DNA of 64,000 bases, from contig CAMPDV010000082.1 in NCBI GenBank assembly GCA_946699065.1, forward strand, positions 620,001 through 684,000, in the 5' to 3' direction. This document shows, piece by piece, positions 26,172-38,500 of the stretch. How positions within the stretch are numbered: the stretch's first letter is position 1; each line of letters begins with the position of its first letter. The notes under the pieces are model-generated. The model had not been told where the DNA came from. It made no database searches and saw only the letters and a program-made list of their open reading frames with translations. The translations under genes and the position numbers were made by a program. This DNA comes from Loxodes magnus. Lineage: Eukaryota; Ciliophora; Karyorelictea; Loxodida; Loxodidae.

Positions 26172-29100
26172 ATGGAATCAAACTATTTGCTAGTCTTATA
26201 TTACTTTAAAAATGGAAAAGCCTAGGTATTTTACAAAGAGGTAATAACTTGATATTTAAAAGCAAAATTTTAAGGTTAAGGTCCTACCTTAAATTGCTAA
26301 GGTGGGAAATTATCAATAATTTGTCTTGTAACTATAGAACAGATAAAATCCAGAGGAAGCTAAAACTATCAAGTTTCCTTTAACTTATAGAGAAAAGGTA
26401 GAAGATGAATTTCCAAAAAAGCCACCTTTTATTTAGTTAAAAACTGAACCAGACTCCTTTACTGAAACTTTTGAAAAAGAAGCTTATTCTAATATTAAAT
26501 CAGCTAAAGGTTTTAGATAGAACAGAGAGGGAAATCTATTTGTCAATAGTAAGAGCAAGACTGATATGCTAGATTTTTTTTCTAACAATCCTGAGAAAGA
26601 TAAGAATAGTCCAAGCTAATTTACATGAAATTCAAGTAAAATGAACGAAAGTAATAAAATCAAAACATAGGAGTCTCCTTTTAGTAAGTTAGAATCTTTC
26701 TCAAACCTCACTAAAACTACTACTTAAACACATATTTAGCCTTAAACTAAGCCACAGTTTCCATAACCTGATCCTTTAACTATCTAAAATAAATAGCAAG
26801 AGGTATTTGAATAAATTCTTTTAGACTAGTTAATTAAGTAAAATAAATTAGCGAAACAGAAAAAGAAGAAAGGCAAAAGAAAATATAAGCAAAAGCCTTT
26901 CTTCAAGAATCTTGAAATAAGTGAGATAAAGCAAAATGAATTAATGAGTCCTATTATTGACCAAGGAAATTATTACTAGCTTATTTATGATTAATAGCTA
27001 CAAGAATAAAGCACCCAGAATATCCATATAATGAATTTAAAGATACAGGATTAAGAAATGCAGATAACATAAAATGAAGGAACAAGCAAACAAATTGATT
27101 AAATTCTAGAAGAGAAATAAGAAAATATCAATTAGATCTGTGAGATACCTAATTAACAGATTTAGTGTGATTAGAATTTAGTCTTGGCTTAGAATTAAGT
27201 AGAGTCAATTTAAACCAAATAGTAACAAACAATTGAAGAAAGTAAAGATGCTATCTAAGAGTAGCAAAAATAAGAGTAAACAGACTCTTTGCTTGATTTG
27301 ATAAATTCATAAGCCAATAAGAATGAGGAATTTAACGAGGTTCAAACAAAACAGTCTTTTGACTAGATTATTGATCAATAAAATCCAAATACTGAGTAAG
27401 AAAATGGACAATAGAGTCAAAAGCTTTAAAAAGTAGAAGAATAAGTTCAAGAAATTCCATAAAAATAAAATAGCATCAACGAATTGCCGACAATATAAAT
27501 AGAATCCCTAGCTGGAAACTAATCTCTTAAATAAACGTAGGAAAAGTATAAAAAAGGCATTTTTAATTTATAAATTTTTAAAATATAAAGAAAGACAAGA
27601 AACTAAAGTAATGCAAACTACGCTAATAAAAAGGAATAGGAAACTTTCCATAATAAAGATTTATCACCTATTTAAGAAGATTAAAAAATTTAAGAAGGCT
27701 AAAAGCATTCTTAAGATGAATGTTAGACATCTTTTTTAGAAAAATAACCAATTGCAAAGCAAGATAATTTAATCAAAAATATGAATATCAAAATTACTAG
27801 AATTTCCTTTTAATAGCAAGAGAATATCCAAGAACCAAATTCTCCATGAACTTCTTTCAATCCAATCCATAAAATGCATTTCAGTAAACGGTAACTTTCA
27901 ACTGAATATCAAATTAAAAACAGTAAAAGTGATTCTCTCTAATAAAAAAATTTAAAACTACAGCCTAATTTTTAATCAGAGGGATTTGCTAGTCCAGGTA
28001 AAAAGGGTAATAAATCATTTTACTATGATATAATAAACCAAGAGTTCTTGAATAAAGATCCTTCAAGTTTCTTAAGTAGAAAACAAACATAGGAAAACAT
28101 ATTCGATATAAAGGAAGTTGAATTTGAGTTTTCAAATGCAAGTATGAAGAAGATAAAGTTTAAAGATTAATTAAAGCCTATTTCTTAGAACATTATTAAG
28201 AATAAATAGATTTAGAATGCTAATCCATAATAACCAGTTATGATGAAAAATTTGATCAATTTGTATGTATTTAATCAGCAAGTTTACAAGCTAGTCAAAG
28301 GTTAGATAAAGGAAATTAGTAAAGAAGCTTAGTTCAAGGAGTTTGTATCCATTATTCAGAAGTAGTTAGAAGAAGAGTACAAAATAAGGCCTAGTCTAAT
28401 AATCTGCTCTAGTAAAATAGTAAAGACTAAGTCCCTATTTTAAGAATGGGACAAGGAGTATTTTATCCAAAGGATAATTTCTCATTCTAATTGCTTGTCA
28501 TAGTATTTTAACTTTGAAAAGTTCAATATGGACAGCAAATAGTTCTTCTACCTAATGAACTTGTTCGAAAGTAAATAAACTAAAAGCTATACCCTAGAAC
28601 GATTTATAAAGTTCTTAGACTATCTTTCTAATGTAGATAAGAACTTTAAGAACTAAAGACGATAAAAAAGTGAATCCGAAAGCTTAAAGTCTTAAATAGT
28701 TCCAAATGAGTTAAACATAAAGCATTTAAAAAGTTTATTTTAAAAGGACTCTCGATATTTCAGAGATAACTACATAAGTATTGCTGAACTATATCAAGAA
28801 AAAGAAGAAAATGGGGAACAAAAAAAAATTAAAAGATCTATTCTAAGAAACAATATTGGAATCCAAGAGACTAATTATATCTATATGACTGTTTAAGAAC
28901 ATGCAACTGTTTGGCCTTAACTTCTGCTACCTTAGCAAATCTTTGATAATAAAATAAAATTTTAGTAGAAGTTGCTATTCATACCTAAATAATCAGTTCA
29001 GATTGATGAATAAGAGGCAGCTGAGATAAAGAAGACATTCTAAAACTCTTCTGAAAACAGAAAAAATATGAGAATAAAAGAGGTGATAAATAAGCTTAAG

Positions 29101-29784
29101 AAAATAGACTAGGATGACTGAAAAGAATTTAAAATTTAGTTATAAATTCCTATTAGTTCATAAACATAGATCCAAGAACTCTCATCTAAGCTACTTTAAA
29201 TAAATACATCAGATTAAAATTCTAATCTTAAATTAGATGAATTGATGGGATAATCGCCTCTGTTTAAAAGTTTTGTCAAAAATACTTAAAAAAAAGAGGC
29301 TTAAGAAGAAATCGCACTTGAGCTTAAGAAGATTTAAAAGCTGAATTTATAATAAGGCTTAGTTTTCAAAAATAGGATATTACTCAATCATAAAATCAAA
29401 AAACTTTTGTAGAAAAATAAAATAGATGAGGCTTTAATGCTGACAGTGTAATATAACTCGATTGTAGAAGTAAGTTTTTTATTCAGTTCGATAACATAGT
29501 TGAAAAGTATAGAGAAATCAACCTAGAGTTCAGAGATAATTTGGGTAATACAATGCTAAACATAGCTACTTAATCTTGTAACTTGTAGTTGTTCAATAAA
29601 TTAATTAAATTGGGAGTAGATATCAACACTCAAAATGTAAGCAGTGATACAGAATGAAGGAAACACTCCTTTACACTATGCTCTATATTTGAATATAAAA
29701 TCTATATCAGATATACTAATAAATATCGGAGCGAGTCAGCAAATTAAAAACTACAAAGGAAAGCAATGTTGGGAAGGAATTTGA
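26172..29784 (+). CDS. large Gln/Lys-rich protein with C-terminal ankyrin repeats
   Basis: About 1185 residues after three introns: 22 nt (26241-26262), 17 nt (29470-29486) and 16 nt (29637-29652). The spliced start MESNYLLVLYYFKNGKAQVF gives a folded-looking N-terminal segment; an unspliced ATG at 26212 is a weaker alternative. The central 700 residues are extremely rich in Gln, Lys and Glu, with most Gln encoded by TAA/TAG. A helical folded region spans about 28230-28640. The C-terminus holds two to three ankyrin repeats (NLGNTMLNIATQSCN and NEGNTPLHYALYLN), whose frame is only intact with the two 3' introns removed. Stop is TGA 29782-29784. Ankyrin repeats imply a protein-binding role; nothing else can be assigned. 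Confidence 0.85.
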
Positions 29785-30732
29785 ATCTTAGTATGTTAAT
29801 ATTAAAACTTTATTTATAATATGCCTTTAGATTTTATCAATCTATTTTAATTGATATCTAAAGCGGTTTCATTATCATCACCATTAACTCCGATTTTCCG
29901 TCTCTTTATTCAAAGTTAAACAAACTACTGTAATTAAGTATTAGTAAAACAGTCTAAATTTTATATAGCTTAAACTTTTTATGGACTCTTTTACATATTT
30001 CTTATGATAACAATTAAGTTATATTTTGATATCTAATTCAGGTAGAAGACTAAAATTTAGTAACCTACTATTATTTTAGTATGGATATCTAAATAAATAT
30101 ATAAGAAATATCAATTAGAGGTACTTAGATGAATCTATTAATATAATCTTATATAATGTATACAAAATTGTCTATAGAAAGTAATCATTAAGCTATAAGA
30201 AAATAGCCATCTATAGAAATAAATATGTATACAGGATCTAAAAGTAATAGCTTTAGTTCTTATTATTCTTACTCATTAAATGAAGTTTTAGTTCTAAAGT
30301 TTCTTTGGCTAAATATTTAAGGGCTGTTTATTTATAAATATTGGTATATCAGTTTTTGAGGCTTTTAGAATTAGAATTACTAATAATTAATTGATCTTGG
30401 ATACTAAAAGAAGAGTTAGTTATAGCTATCATCTGATATAAGAGAGCTTAGACAATTGATAACATCAAGAACTCATATTTCCATTTTCCCAATTGCTAGA
30501 TTTATGTTAAAAGCTTTTATCTTAATATCCTTCCATTAATTAAAAAAGGTTTAAAGCTCTTATATGGAAAGTTAGTTTATTAATATAGTAAAACAACCTT
30601 ATTTCAAGTTTAAATAGAGTGCAAGATTGAATATGCAATAAAGAGCTTAAGATTCCTTTTCTTAATGTACTAGATTAATTTAGTTGATATTGAATATGTT
30701 AAGAATTAAAGGAATTAGCTTTAAATCTAAAA
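29785..30732. other. AT-rich intergenic region
   Basis: Between two plus-strand genes, presumed TM9SF promoter; no other feature seen. Confidence 0.4.
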
Positions 30733-32753
30733 ATGAACTTAGCAATTATAAGCTTTGCTTTAGTCATTTTATAAGCTTCTTCGTTTTATTTACCAGGTGT
30801 TACACCATAAGATTATGAAGAAGGAGCGAAAGTAGAACTATTCGTTAACAAGTTAGAATCTGCAATGACTAACCTTCCTTTCAATTTCTACTACTTAGGA
30901 TATTGCAAGCCAAAGAAATTAGTATAGTAAAATGAAAATATAGGATAGATATTAATGGGGAGTAGAATGGAAAATTCACCTTTTGAGATATTCATGAATA
31001 AAAACGAATAATGCAAAACTATCTGCATCAAATAACTAAAACCTAAGCAAATAAAAGATTTCTAATGGTTTATAAATAATGATTATAGAGTTAATTGGGT
31101 GGTAGATAATCTTCCTTCTGCATGGAGACAAACATTTTATAGTGATGATGTTGGGGCAAGAATTACACATTATGATACAGGATTTCCAGTAGGTTGGTTA
31201 GAAAAGAATGCTCCAAACAAAGGAATAAAATAGTATTTTATATATAATCATTTCAAGATTATTATCAAGATACATTAAACGTATCAACATGATGAAAGTA
31301 ACGATAAAGATTCTCCATCTACTTGGAGAATTGTTGGCTTTTAAGTTGAACCTTATAGTTTGAAGCATTCTCTACAAGGGGATACCTATGTTTCAGGTTG
31401 TAAATCTAAATCATACCAAGATGAATAGAGAATTCTTGACGATCTACCAGAAAATTCAGCATAATCTTAAATCGGAGATTTTAAACATGGAACAAACACA
31501 GAATTTCCTTCAGAGCCTTTAGGATATTAAGTAATGTTCTCTTATGGTATAAGGTTTGTTTAGTCAGATATTAAATGGGCAAGTAGATGGGATCTTTATT
31601 TATATTTAGATACAGAAGAAGATCAAATTCATTGGTATTCGATAATAAATTCTGTTCTTGTTGTTCTATTTCTTTCTGGAATAGTAGCTCATATATTACA
31701 GAGAGCAATAAGAAAGGATTTAGAATAGTTTATGAATTAGGGTATTAAAGATTAAGAAGATGAATAGTAGGATACTGGTTGGAAATAATTACAAGGAGAT
31801 ATATTTAGAATCCCTGAGAATGCCTTCTTACTTTCTAATATGATAGGTTCAGGAGTTTAAGTAATAACTATGACTATCCTGGTTTTGATTTTCGCTCTTT
31901 TAGGATTTTTATCACCTGCACATAGAGGCAGTTTGCTTACAACAGTGCTGCTACTTTTCGTAATTATGAGTATTTTTGCAGGGTATTATTCTGCTAAATT
32001 TTACAAAACATTCCAAGGTTAAGATTGGAAAAGAAATGCTGTAATAACTTCCTTATTGTTTCCAGGAGTTTGCTTTGCAATATTTTTCACTTTGAATTTT
32101 CTTCTTTTGTTTGAAAGATCATCTGGAGCTGTTCCATTTGGAGCTTTGATTACGATATTGATCTTATGGTTCGGAATTTCAGTTCCATTGACATTTTTAG
32201 GAAGTGCTCTTGGAGCTCGTTCTGAAGAATATAAAATGCCGTGCAGAGTGAACAAAATACCTAAACCAATAAGGTCACAAAAATGGATATTAAATACTAG
32301 TTAAATAATATTGCTAGGTGGTATTTTGCCTTTTGGTGCAATATTCATAGAATTAATGTTTATAATGAAGAGTATTTGGACGATTTCCACTTTCTATTAT
32401 ATGTTTGGCTTTTTGTTTTTAGTAGTTATCATTTTAATGATATCGTCTGCTGAAATCTCCATCGTTATAATCTATTTCTAACTTTGTGCGTAAGTTACTT
32501 ATACTTTAGCGAGGATTACCGTTGGTGATGGAGTTCTTACTTCATATCAGGAGCATCTGGATTTTACCTTTTCTGTTACTCTCTCTTTTACTTTTTAACT
32601 CAGTTAGAAATGACAAGATTTAGCTCTATTATGATTTACCTAGGTTATATGTTTCTAGTATCATATGCAATGTTCATTTTTACAGGAACCACAGGCTTTC
32701 TTGCTACTTTTTGGTTTGTCCGAAGAATATTTTCCCTTATTAAAGTAAATTGA
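30733..32753 (+). CDS. TM9SF: transmembrane 9 superfamily (nonaspanin)
   Basis: 666 residues after a 20-nt intron (32490-32509), the usual family length. It begins with a signal peptide ([12 protein letters not shown]), followed by [14 protein letters not shown], the family's mature N-terminus. A lumenal domain precedes nine membrane helices. Diagnostic motifs are [15 protein letters not shown], the [12 protein letters not shown] region, [11 protein letters not shown], and near the end YFQLCAEDYRWWWSSYF. In that last motif the middle Trp is TGA (32526-32528), hard evidence for the code. The protein ends in SLIKVN, the typical Golgi/endosome retention tail, followed directly by TGA. Nonaspanins act in Golgi-endosome sorting of membrane cargo and in adhesion and phagocytosis. 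Confidence 0.97.
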
Positions 32754-33125
32754 GAAACTTCTAATCTTAATATATTTAAAATAACCCCGATAATAATACC
32801 ATTAATCAATATACTCCAATACTTTTCCTATTTTAAGCTTCAAACTTTAAATCATAATAATTGTATAATAAGATTCAACCATCTTAAGATAACCATGAGC
32901 CTTCAATCCTTAACATTCAACATAAATTTTTAATATCAACCAAATATCAAACGATAGTATTAGATAAAGCTTAGTATGGTATTTACTCATAGAAAGCTAG
33001 TAGAATATTAATTGACAAATTCCTAATGAATCTTAGTTCTACATTATGATTTATAATGTCTAGTCAAACTAAAATGCGAATGATTAACTTATATTTATAA
33101 AATTAAAAGAATACAAATATTCTTG
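32754..33125. other. convergent AT-rich intergenic region
   Basis: Holds the 3' ends of TM9SF and the Sfi1-like gene; nothing else recognised. Confidence 0.4.
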
Positions 33126-36100
33126 TCAATTGTAAACCTTCGCTTTTTGGATCATTCTATCCCATTTTTTGTTTAACTCCTACTTTCTCAAGCTTTCTTG
33201 CTCCTGAAACTCGTAAAGTCAGTTTGTGTTAGCACCAGTTTTTAAATAGTCTACAAGTTCGTTTATGTCTTATGATATATCAAAACGTTTTGAACAGAGC
33301 TCAGCCTACTCCTTTACTTTGTCTGAAAAAGTCAGTTATTTTTTATTTTTTTTAATCTTTTGCTCTAGTGCTTCTTTCCATATAAATAAAGCCTTTTAAG
33401 CTATCTTAAGCTATTTACAAGAATAGAAATAAGAAAACTTCTCATTTAAGGATTTAGAGCCTTTTATAACTCTTTTTCAGCTTTTAAAAAGTAAGGATAC
33501 TTTTCTCATTTATGCTTACTTTAATTTTCCTTCAGAATTGGTTATCAGTTGATCTTTAGATTCTTCTTATCTTTTATATTTCGTAACCTGCTATTATTAT
33601 TCCTACTATTGGAAGGAAAAATCGTGAGAAAACATATTCTAAACGAAACCTTTAAAGCCTTTGAACTTAAGTTTCGAGATATAATACTTCTAAGCCTTTT
33701 AGCTCTTTCTCTCTTATCTAAAAGTATATGAAATCTTACTTTTTCCGTTATACAGCGTACATCATAAAGCTGATCATTACTTACTTTAAAGTTTTTAATC
33801 TTCTAGCCTCTTCAAATCTTATCAAACGGTTTTATTTATCTTTTTCCAAATTTTCGAATCTAACTTCCTTAAATTTTTAAACAGATAGTGAATCGGCTAA
33901 AGGGTGCTTCTTCCAAGAGTTTTTATTTCTAGCTCCTCGCATAATTTAATGTGTTCTTACCCAGAAGTTGAAAATAATTTTAGTTCTTGCTTTATTAGTA
34001 ATCTTCTTTTCTAGCACAAGTGTTCTCCATACTTAAAAAATCTTCTAAATAACTTATTTTTTGTTTTTATTTTCCTTTCTATAATTTTTTGAATTCAATC
34101 TCCATTGTTAGAAGTATAGAGTAATAAATTTGAACTCTTATCATTCCAGTAAGTTGTTTAGTGCCATTACTTGAGAGATAAATTGCTTGAGCCTTAAAAA
34201 TATTTTTGCTTGCAGCTTATTCTAATAGAATTTTGTGGCTATAACCTTGTTTATTCTATTTTACTTTCTTCCTTCTCTCACTTAAACATAGTCCTTTCAA
34301 GCTTATACTATCTAATACATTGTATAAAACTAGCTCTCGTAATCTTAGAAATAGACTTCCCTAATTCTCTGCTAATAAAACTGGAAAACATTCTTCAAAA
34401 CATTCCTAGCTTTATACAGTTTGAACCATTTTTTAAACATTAGCTTGCATTTTACTGTGCTTATTTTCTTCTGCACAATACTTTTCAAGGAGCTACTGAT
34501 ACTCCATTTATGCAAATGCTTATGAAGCATTCTTTTTTCAAAATGTTATCTAGCTTAAATTTACTTACATAGTGAGTCTGCTCTATTTTAGATATACAGC
34601 TTAAAGCTTATAATGGCTTTTTAGATAAGCTTTTATTAGTAGTAATTCTAACTGTTATGGTACTAGAGTTTGAAGTCATAATACTAGTTTTTCATGAAAT
34701 AAAAGTACTTTGCTAGTCGAAGTTTGGAATAATAGTTTAATGGTGTTTCTACCTAGTCAGCTGTGTAGTACTTTCAGTAGTTGAAAAATGAACGAGTGAA
34801 TAAATGGAAATGGAATATCTACAAGCTTATTTTAAGTACTCTGCTTACAAATGCTAGTTTTCAAAGGCAAAAGTATTTGCTCTCGGCAAAACCTTAGTTC
34901 TGAACTTTAATAAGATTGTCTAGTTAATATTCAAATTTATCCTGTTTTTGATTAACGTAAAGCAAGGATTACTCCCTGAAAAGTTAATTACCTCTGAAAG
35001 CAGCTTTGATTTGTTTTCTAATACTATATATATCTCTTATTTGCTATGCTAAGCTTTTATGTTGATTCTATCTAAACAAAAGTTATTAGAATTGCTTGTT
35101 TATATTCTATTGCTGCTTTAATTCGTTTGATTTCATTACTACATGTTAATTTTAATTCTATTTAGGTGATATCACTATAATATCCTCAGATAATGATCTA
35201 GATCTCTTTTATATAGAATAAGTATCTCCCCTTTAAAACTCCTGTGATAAGTTGATTTTTCTATTAGTTTCAGCCTGCTGATTTGTCAGTTTTTCAATGA
35301 TACTATAACTCTAATTTTACTTTTGCCTTTTGCGTCTAAAGTTCTTTAGAATAATTGATTAGAGCAAACTAAAATGCCTTCCTTCCATCTTCAAAACTGC
35401 TGCTTCTAAATTTTTAAGTGACAACTTTCCGTAAAATAAATCAGGATTGATATCATATTAGCTACATACAGTAAAGCATTTCTCGAGTCTTACTTTCAAC
35501 TTTTCCCTTACATGCAATAAATTGATAATATACCTTTAATAGAGCTTGGTAAAGGATGTTTACTATTTTTTAGCATATGCGCAAAGAACCTACTAATTAG
35601 AGTTTTCTTATCTCTTAGTTCCTTAAATATTCTGATTGTCTTTAAGAGTGAATTGAGATAATCTGCTCTTTAACGAAACTTATATCTTCACTCCAGCCAT
35701 AAAGTAATAGAATAGACAAAAGAGCTTAATTCTTTATACGTTCTATCCTATTAATTGATTTATCCTCTTTATCTTGTTTGACAGGTTGAATATTTTTCAG
35801 ACATAGACATATCTTTTGGTTTTTCTTAGCTGCATAAATTTGAGGATTTTAAGACTTAATAGTTTGCTCCTTCTATTTTAAGTGATTTTGTCATTTCATA
35901 AGTAAAATATCAATCCCAGTTTTCACTTCTTTGACTTTTATTAAGCTATTAAATCTTTCTACTTTTTCTCTCTTCTTAACATTGTATAGTTTACTCATGC
36001 TGATAACATGAAGTGTAGAAGTTTTAGATTACCAGGGTAAAGAACTTTCTATAGTACTTTCGAGATGTTTTTTTTGTGCTAAACTTGTACGTAAAGTATC

Positions 36101-37329
36101 TTAAAGCATAGCTACTTCAAGAGCTTGTTGTAAATCATCTTAATTTGCTTGATTTTGTTTTCATAAGTTTCATCTAACTAATGCTTTCCTGATCTTTAAC
36201 TATGAGATCTTCTATTACAGTTTTAATGCTTTGACTACTGTCAGGCTATTCCTGCTATGAATGGCTTTTGCTTGTTGGATTCTCTCAAGGCTGCAATTTC
36301 TCTCTTCACTTGATATTTTTATCTCTCCTATAAAATATTCTAAAAGCAAGTCTTTTAATAGACTAACTCCTCCTGATAATCTTCAGTCATTGCCTTTATC
36401 TCTTAAATAATCTTTAACTAATCCAAAGATTTGAACTTAGATACCATTCGTAAGTTTTTCAGAAGTTCAGCTCGATTTTAATAAAGGTCTTATAAGCATT
36501 TAATAAAGTGCTGCTCACCTGTTGAGGATACATTTAAGCCATACTTTTTTATATCCCTAAAGATAGTTTGATTTCCGAATTATTTAGCAGTAATGTTTGG
36601 AAGAGTCCAGAAAGAATAAATAGACTTTTCTATATTCTCAATAATGCTTAAGTAGCAAGCCTTTCAAGCTAAAAGGTTTTCAATTATCTCAGGCTTATGC
36701 TTTATCCAATCCAACGGTTACATTGTCAAGAGAAGTCTAAATGTTTCACTTTTGTACTTTTCTAATTCTTCGTTTATTGTAAAGCTTCTAGGAATTCTAT
36801 TTATCTTATAGCTTTAGTCTTGTTAAATTGTTAGATTATTTGGCTCAATGGCTTGATTTCTTGCTTACTTGCTTTTCAAGCCTTGAATTTACTAGTTTCT
36901 CATCGAATTCTGATCGATTTGTATCTTCTAATTTTACTGCTTCTAGTTGATTGAATCGAAGTTTGAAGAAGCTTAGTTCTTTCTGATTTACTCAAAAATA
37001 CTTTCCTAGGTATGTTAGATAGGGTCAAATTCACCTTCATCAATAGGATAAATAGGAGTTTAATAAAAATCCTATTTTGACTTGGTATTTTACATACTTT
37101 TAGGTGAAATTAGACTAGGAGATTGCATCTTTTCCTAGTAAAAGTTACGTGAAGATCCTTTATTCAGATTATTCGATTGCTAGGAATTAAGTTACTATTA
37201 TACTTAAAGCATAAGCATCAAATCCTTAGTAATTTGCCCTCCTTTTGCTTAATGTCTACTTTATTTCGCTTACTCTTCATTAGAAAGCTTCTTCTAAGAT
37301 GTACTCTCTAATTCAAGAAAATCTGACAT
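33126..37329 (-). CDS. Sfi1-like repeat protein, probable centrin-binding
   Basis: 1394 residues with a single 19-nt intron (33588-33606) that restores the frame near the 3' end. The first 350 residues are disordered and Gln/Ser-rich. The rest is one long helix-forming stretch with recurring hydrophobic-x-x-Trp-Lys/Arg motifs at roughly regular spacing: LMFKKWFKLYK, QIVQAWKDYV, LYFQQWRLNSK, IFQVWRTLV, LLFKSWKRVI and LFIWKEALEQK. This is the pattern of Sfi1-type centrin-binding repeats, which form contractile or scaffolding fibres at basal bodies, spindle poles and the ciliate cortex. Several repeat Trp are TGA. The stop is TGA 33126-33128. The repeat call is by eye; number of repeats and centrin binding are inferred. 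Confidence 0.75.
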
Positions 37330-37440
37330 TTAATTTAAATTCCTAAGTTTATGAAATTAAAGTAAAGCCAAGGAAATTCCAAAAAATTGGTTTGAAAGAT
37401 AAAATAAAAGCTAATAATAAATAAATAAATTTGCTTATAG

Positions 37441-37475
37441 AGCCCGTACCACTCTCATTGGTACGCAGCTCTTTA
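37441..37475. repeat. GC-rich imperfect hairpin
   Basis: GTACCA and TGGTAC flank a 7-nt loop (37447-37465), with outer arms AGAGC/GCTCT that can also pair. The right half shares the string TTGGYRCGCAGCTCTTT with a site at 8364-8381. It marks the left edge of the repeat island. Confidence 0.6.
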
Positions 37476-37487
37476 AAAAAAATGCTT

Positions 37488-37625
37488 CATACTGACAAGA
37501 ATGTTTGTTACTGATAAAACTATCAGATACTGGTAGACATTGTTCAATACTGGTATAATTATTCAGTACTGATAAAAATGTTCAATACTGATATAATTTA
37601 AGAATACTCGTAATCTTTAATACTT
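37488..37625. repeat. seven-unit 19-bp tandem repeat
   Basis: The word TACTG (last copy TACTC) recurs at 37490, 37509, 37528, 37548, 37567, 37586 and 37605, a strict 19-20 bp period. The consensus is about CARTACTGRTAWAAWTRTT. Units have diverged at a few positions each. There are no spacers, so it is a minisatellite or iteron-like array, not CRISPR. Confidence 0.85.
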
Positions 37626-37629
37626 GTTG

Positions 37630-37900
37630 GAGGTCCAAAGACATGACAAGATTGTATCTAATTGCATCATCAAAGCAGAGGAAGACATGTGTCAATTATG
37701 GGTACTTCAATTCCCCACCTCTGATGAAGCTCACAATATTATTTCTTTTTCGTTCCAGAATTAAAGCTAAACTAGGCCAGTGCCGAAGGTCTAAGAATCT
37801 TATGTCTCGAGGCCAAACCAAAGCAGAGGAAGACATAAAGCCGATTATGGGTACCCAACCTCTGATGAAGATGATCTTGTTGGTCACCTTCGAACAACTA
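37630..37900. repeat. diverged tandem duplication of about 148 bp
   Basis: CAAAGCAGAGGAAGACAT starts at 37671 and again at 37819. Each copy is followed by ATTATGGGTAC and ACCTCTGATGAAG, and each is preceded by an AGGTCYAAGA-like string. The region is clearly richer in G and C than the surroundings. Frames through it (open on both strands) are not consistent between copies, so it does not look like a conserved protein. Confidence 0.75.
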
Positions 37901-38500
37901 TTTAATAATAAATATAATAATATATATATAATAAATTATATAATAAAAAGGGCAAAGATAAGGTTAAAAGGTATTAGGAATAAACTAGTCTATATAGGCT
38001 TACTTTAGTGATGCTAATCTACTATATTATTATACTTTATGCATGCTATAAGCATCATACCCACTCTTATATAGTCTTAAGTGATATTATGAATATTAGT
38101 CTAAACTTTATTTAAAGGATTTTATAATGTAATTTTAAACCAATGAAGTAGGATAAGCATAGAGTTACTATGCTGATAGGGTATATTTAAATGATAAGAA
38201 GATAGAGAAAGGAATTTATAAATAAAAAAGAAAGGCAAATTTTAGTTATATAGACAAGGATAATGGATATAGTTTAGATCATTATAGAAAATTTGAATAC
38301 ATATAAATAGTACATTCTAGTATTAAAGCCATATAAGAAATAAGAAATAATTTATATTTGAGTCTAATTATTTCTATAGATATAATGAACTATCTTTACA
38401 AATATGTCGATAAATATAGAAACTGAAGTTTAAATATAGAAAGTTAAAACTTAGTTAATATTGTTATCATATTTATCTTGTTTAACTGTGATCAAATAAA
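37901..38500. other. AT-rich intergenic region
   Basis: Begins with (TA)n-rich sequence and leads into the channel gene; presumed promoter. No other feature seen. Confidence 0.4.

Noticed and set aside
32019-32255. 78-codon minus-strand ORF
   Set aside because: Antisense shadow of the TM9SF gene, whose protein is conserved on the plus strand.
37488-37625. CRISPR-like array
   Set aside because: Repeats are contiguous 19-bp units with no spacers, in a eukaryotic genome.
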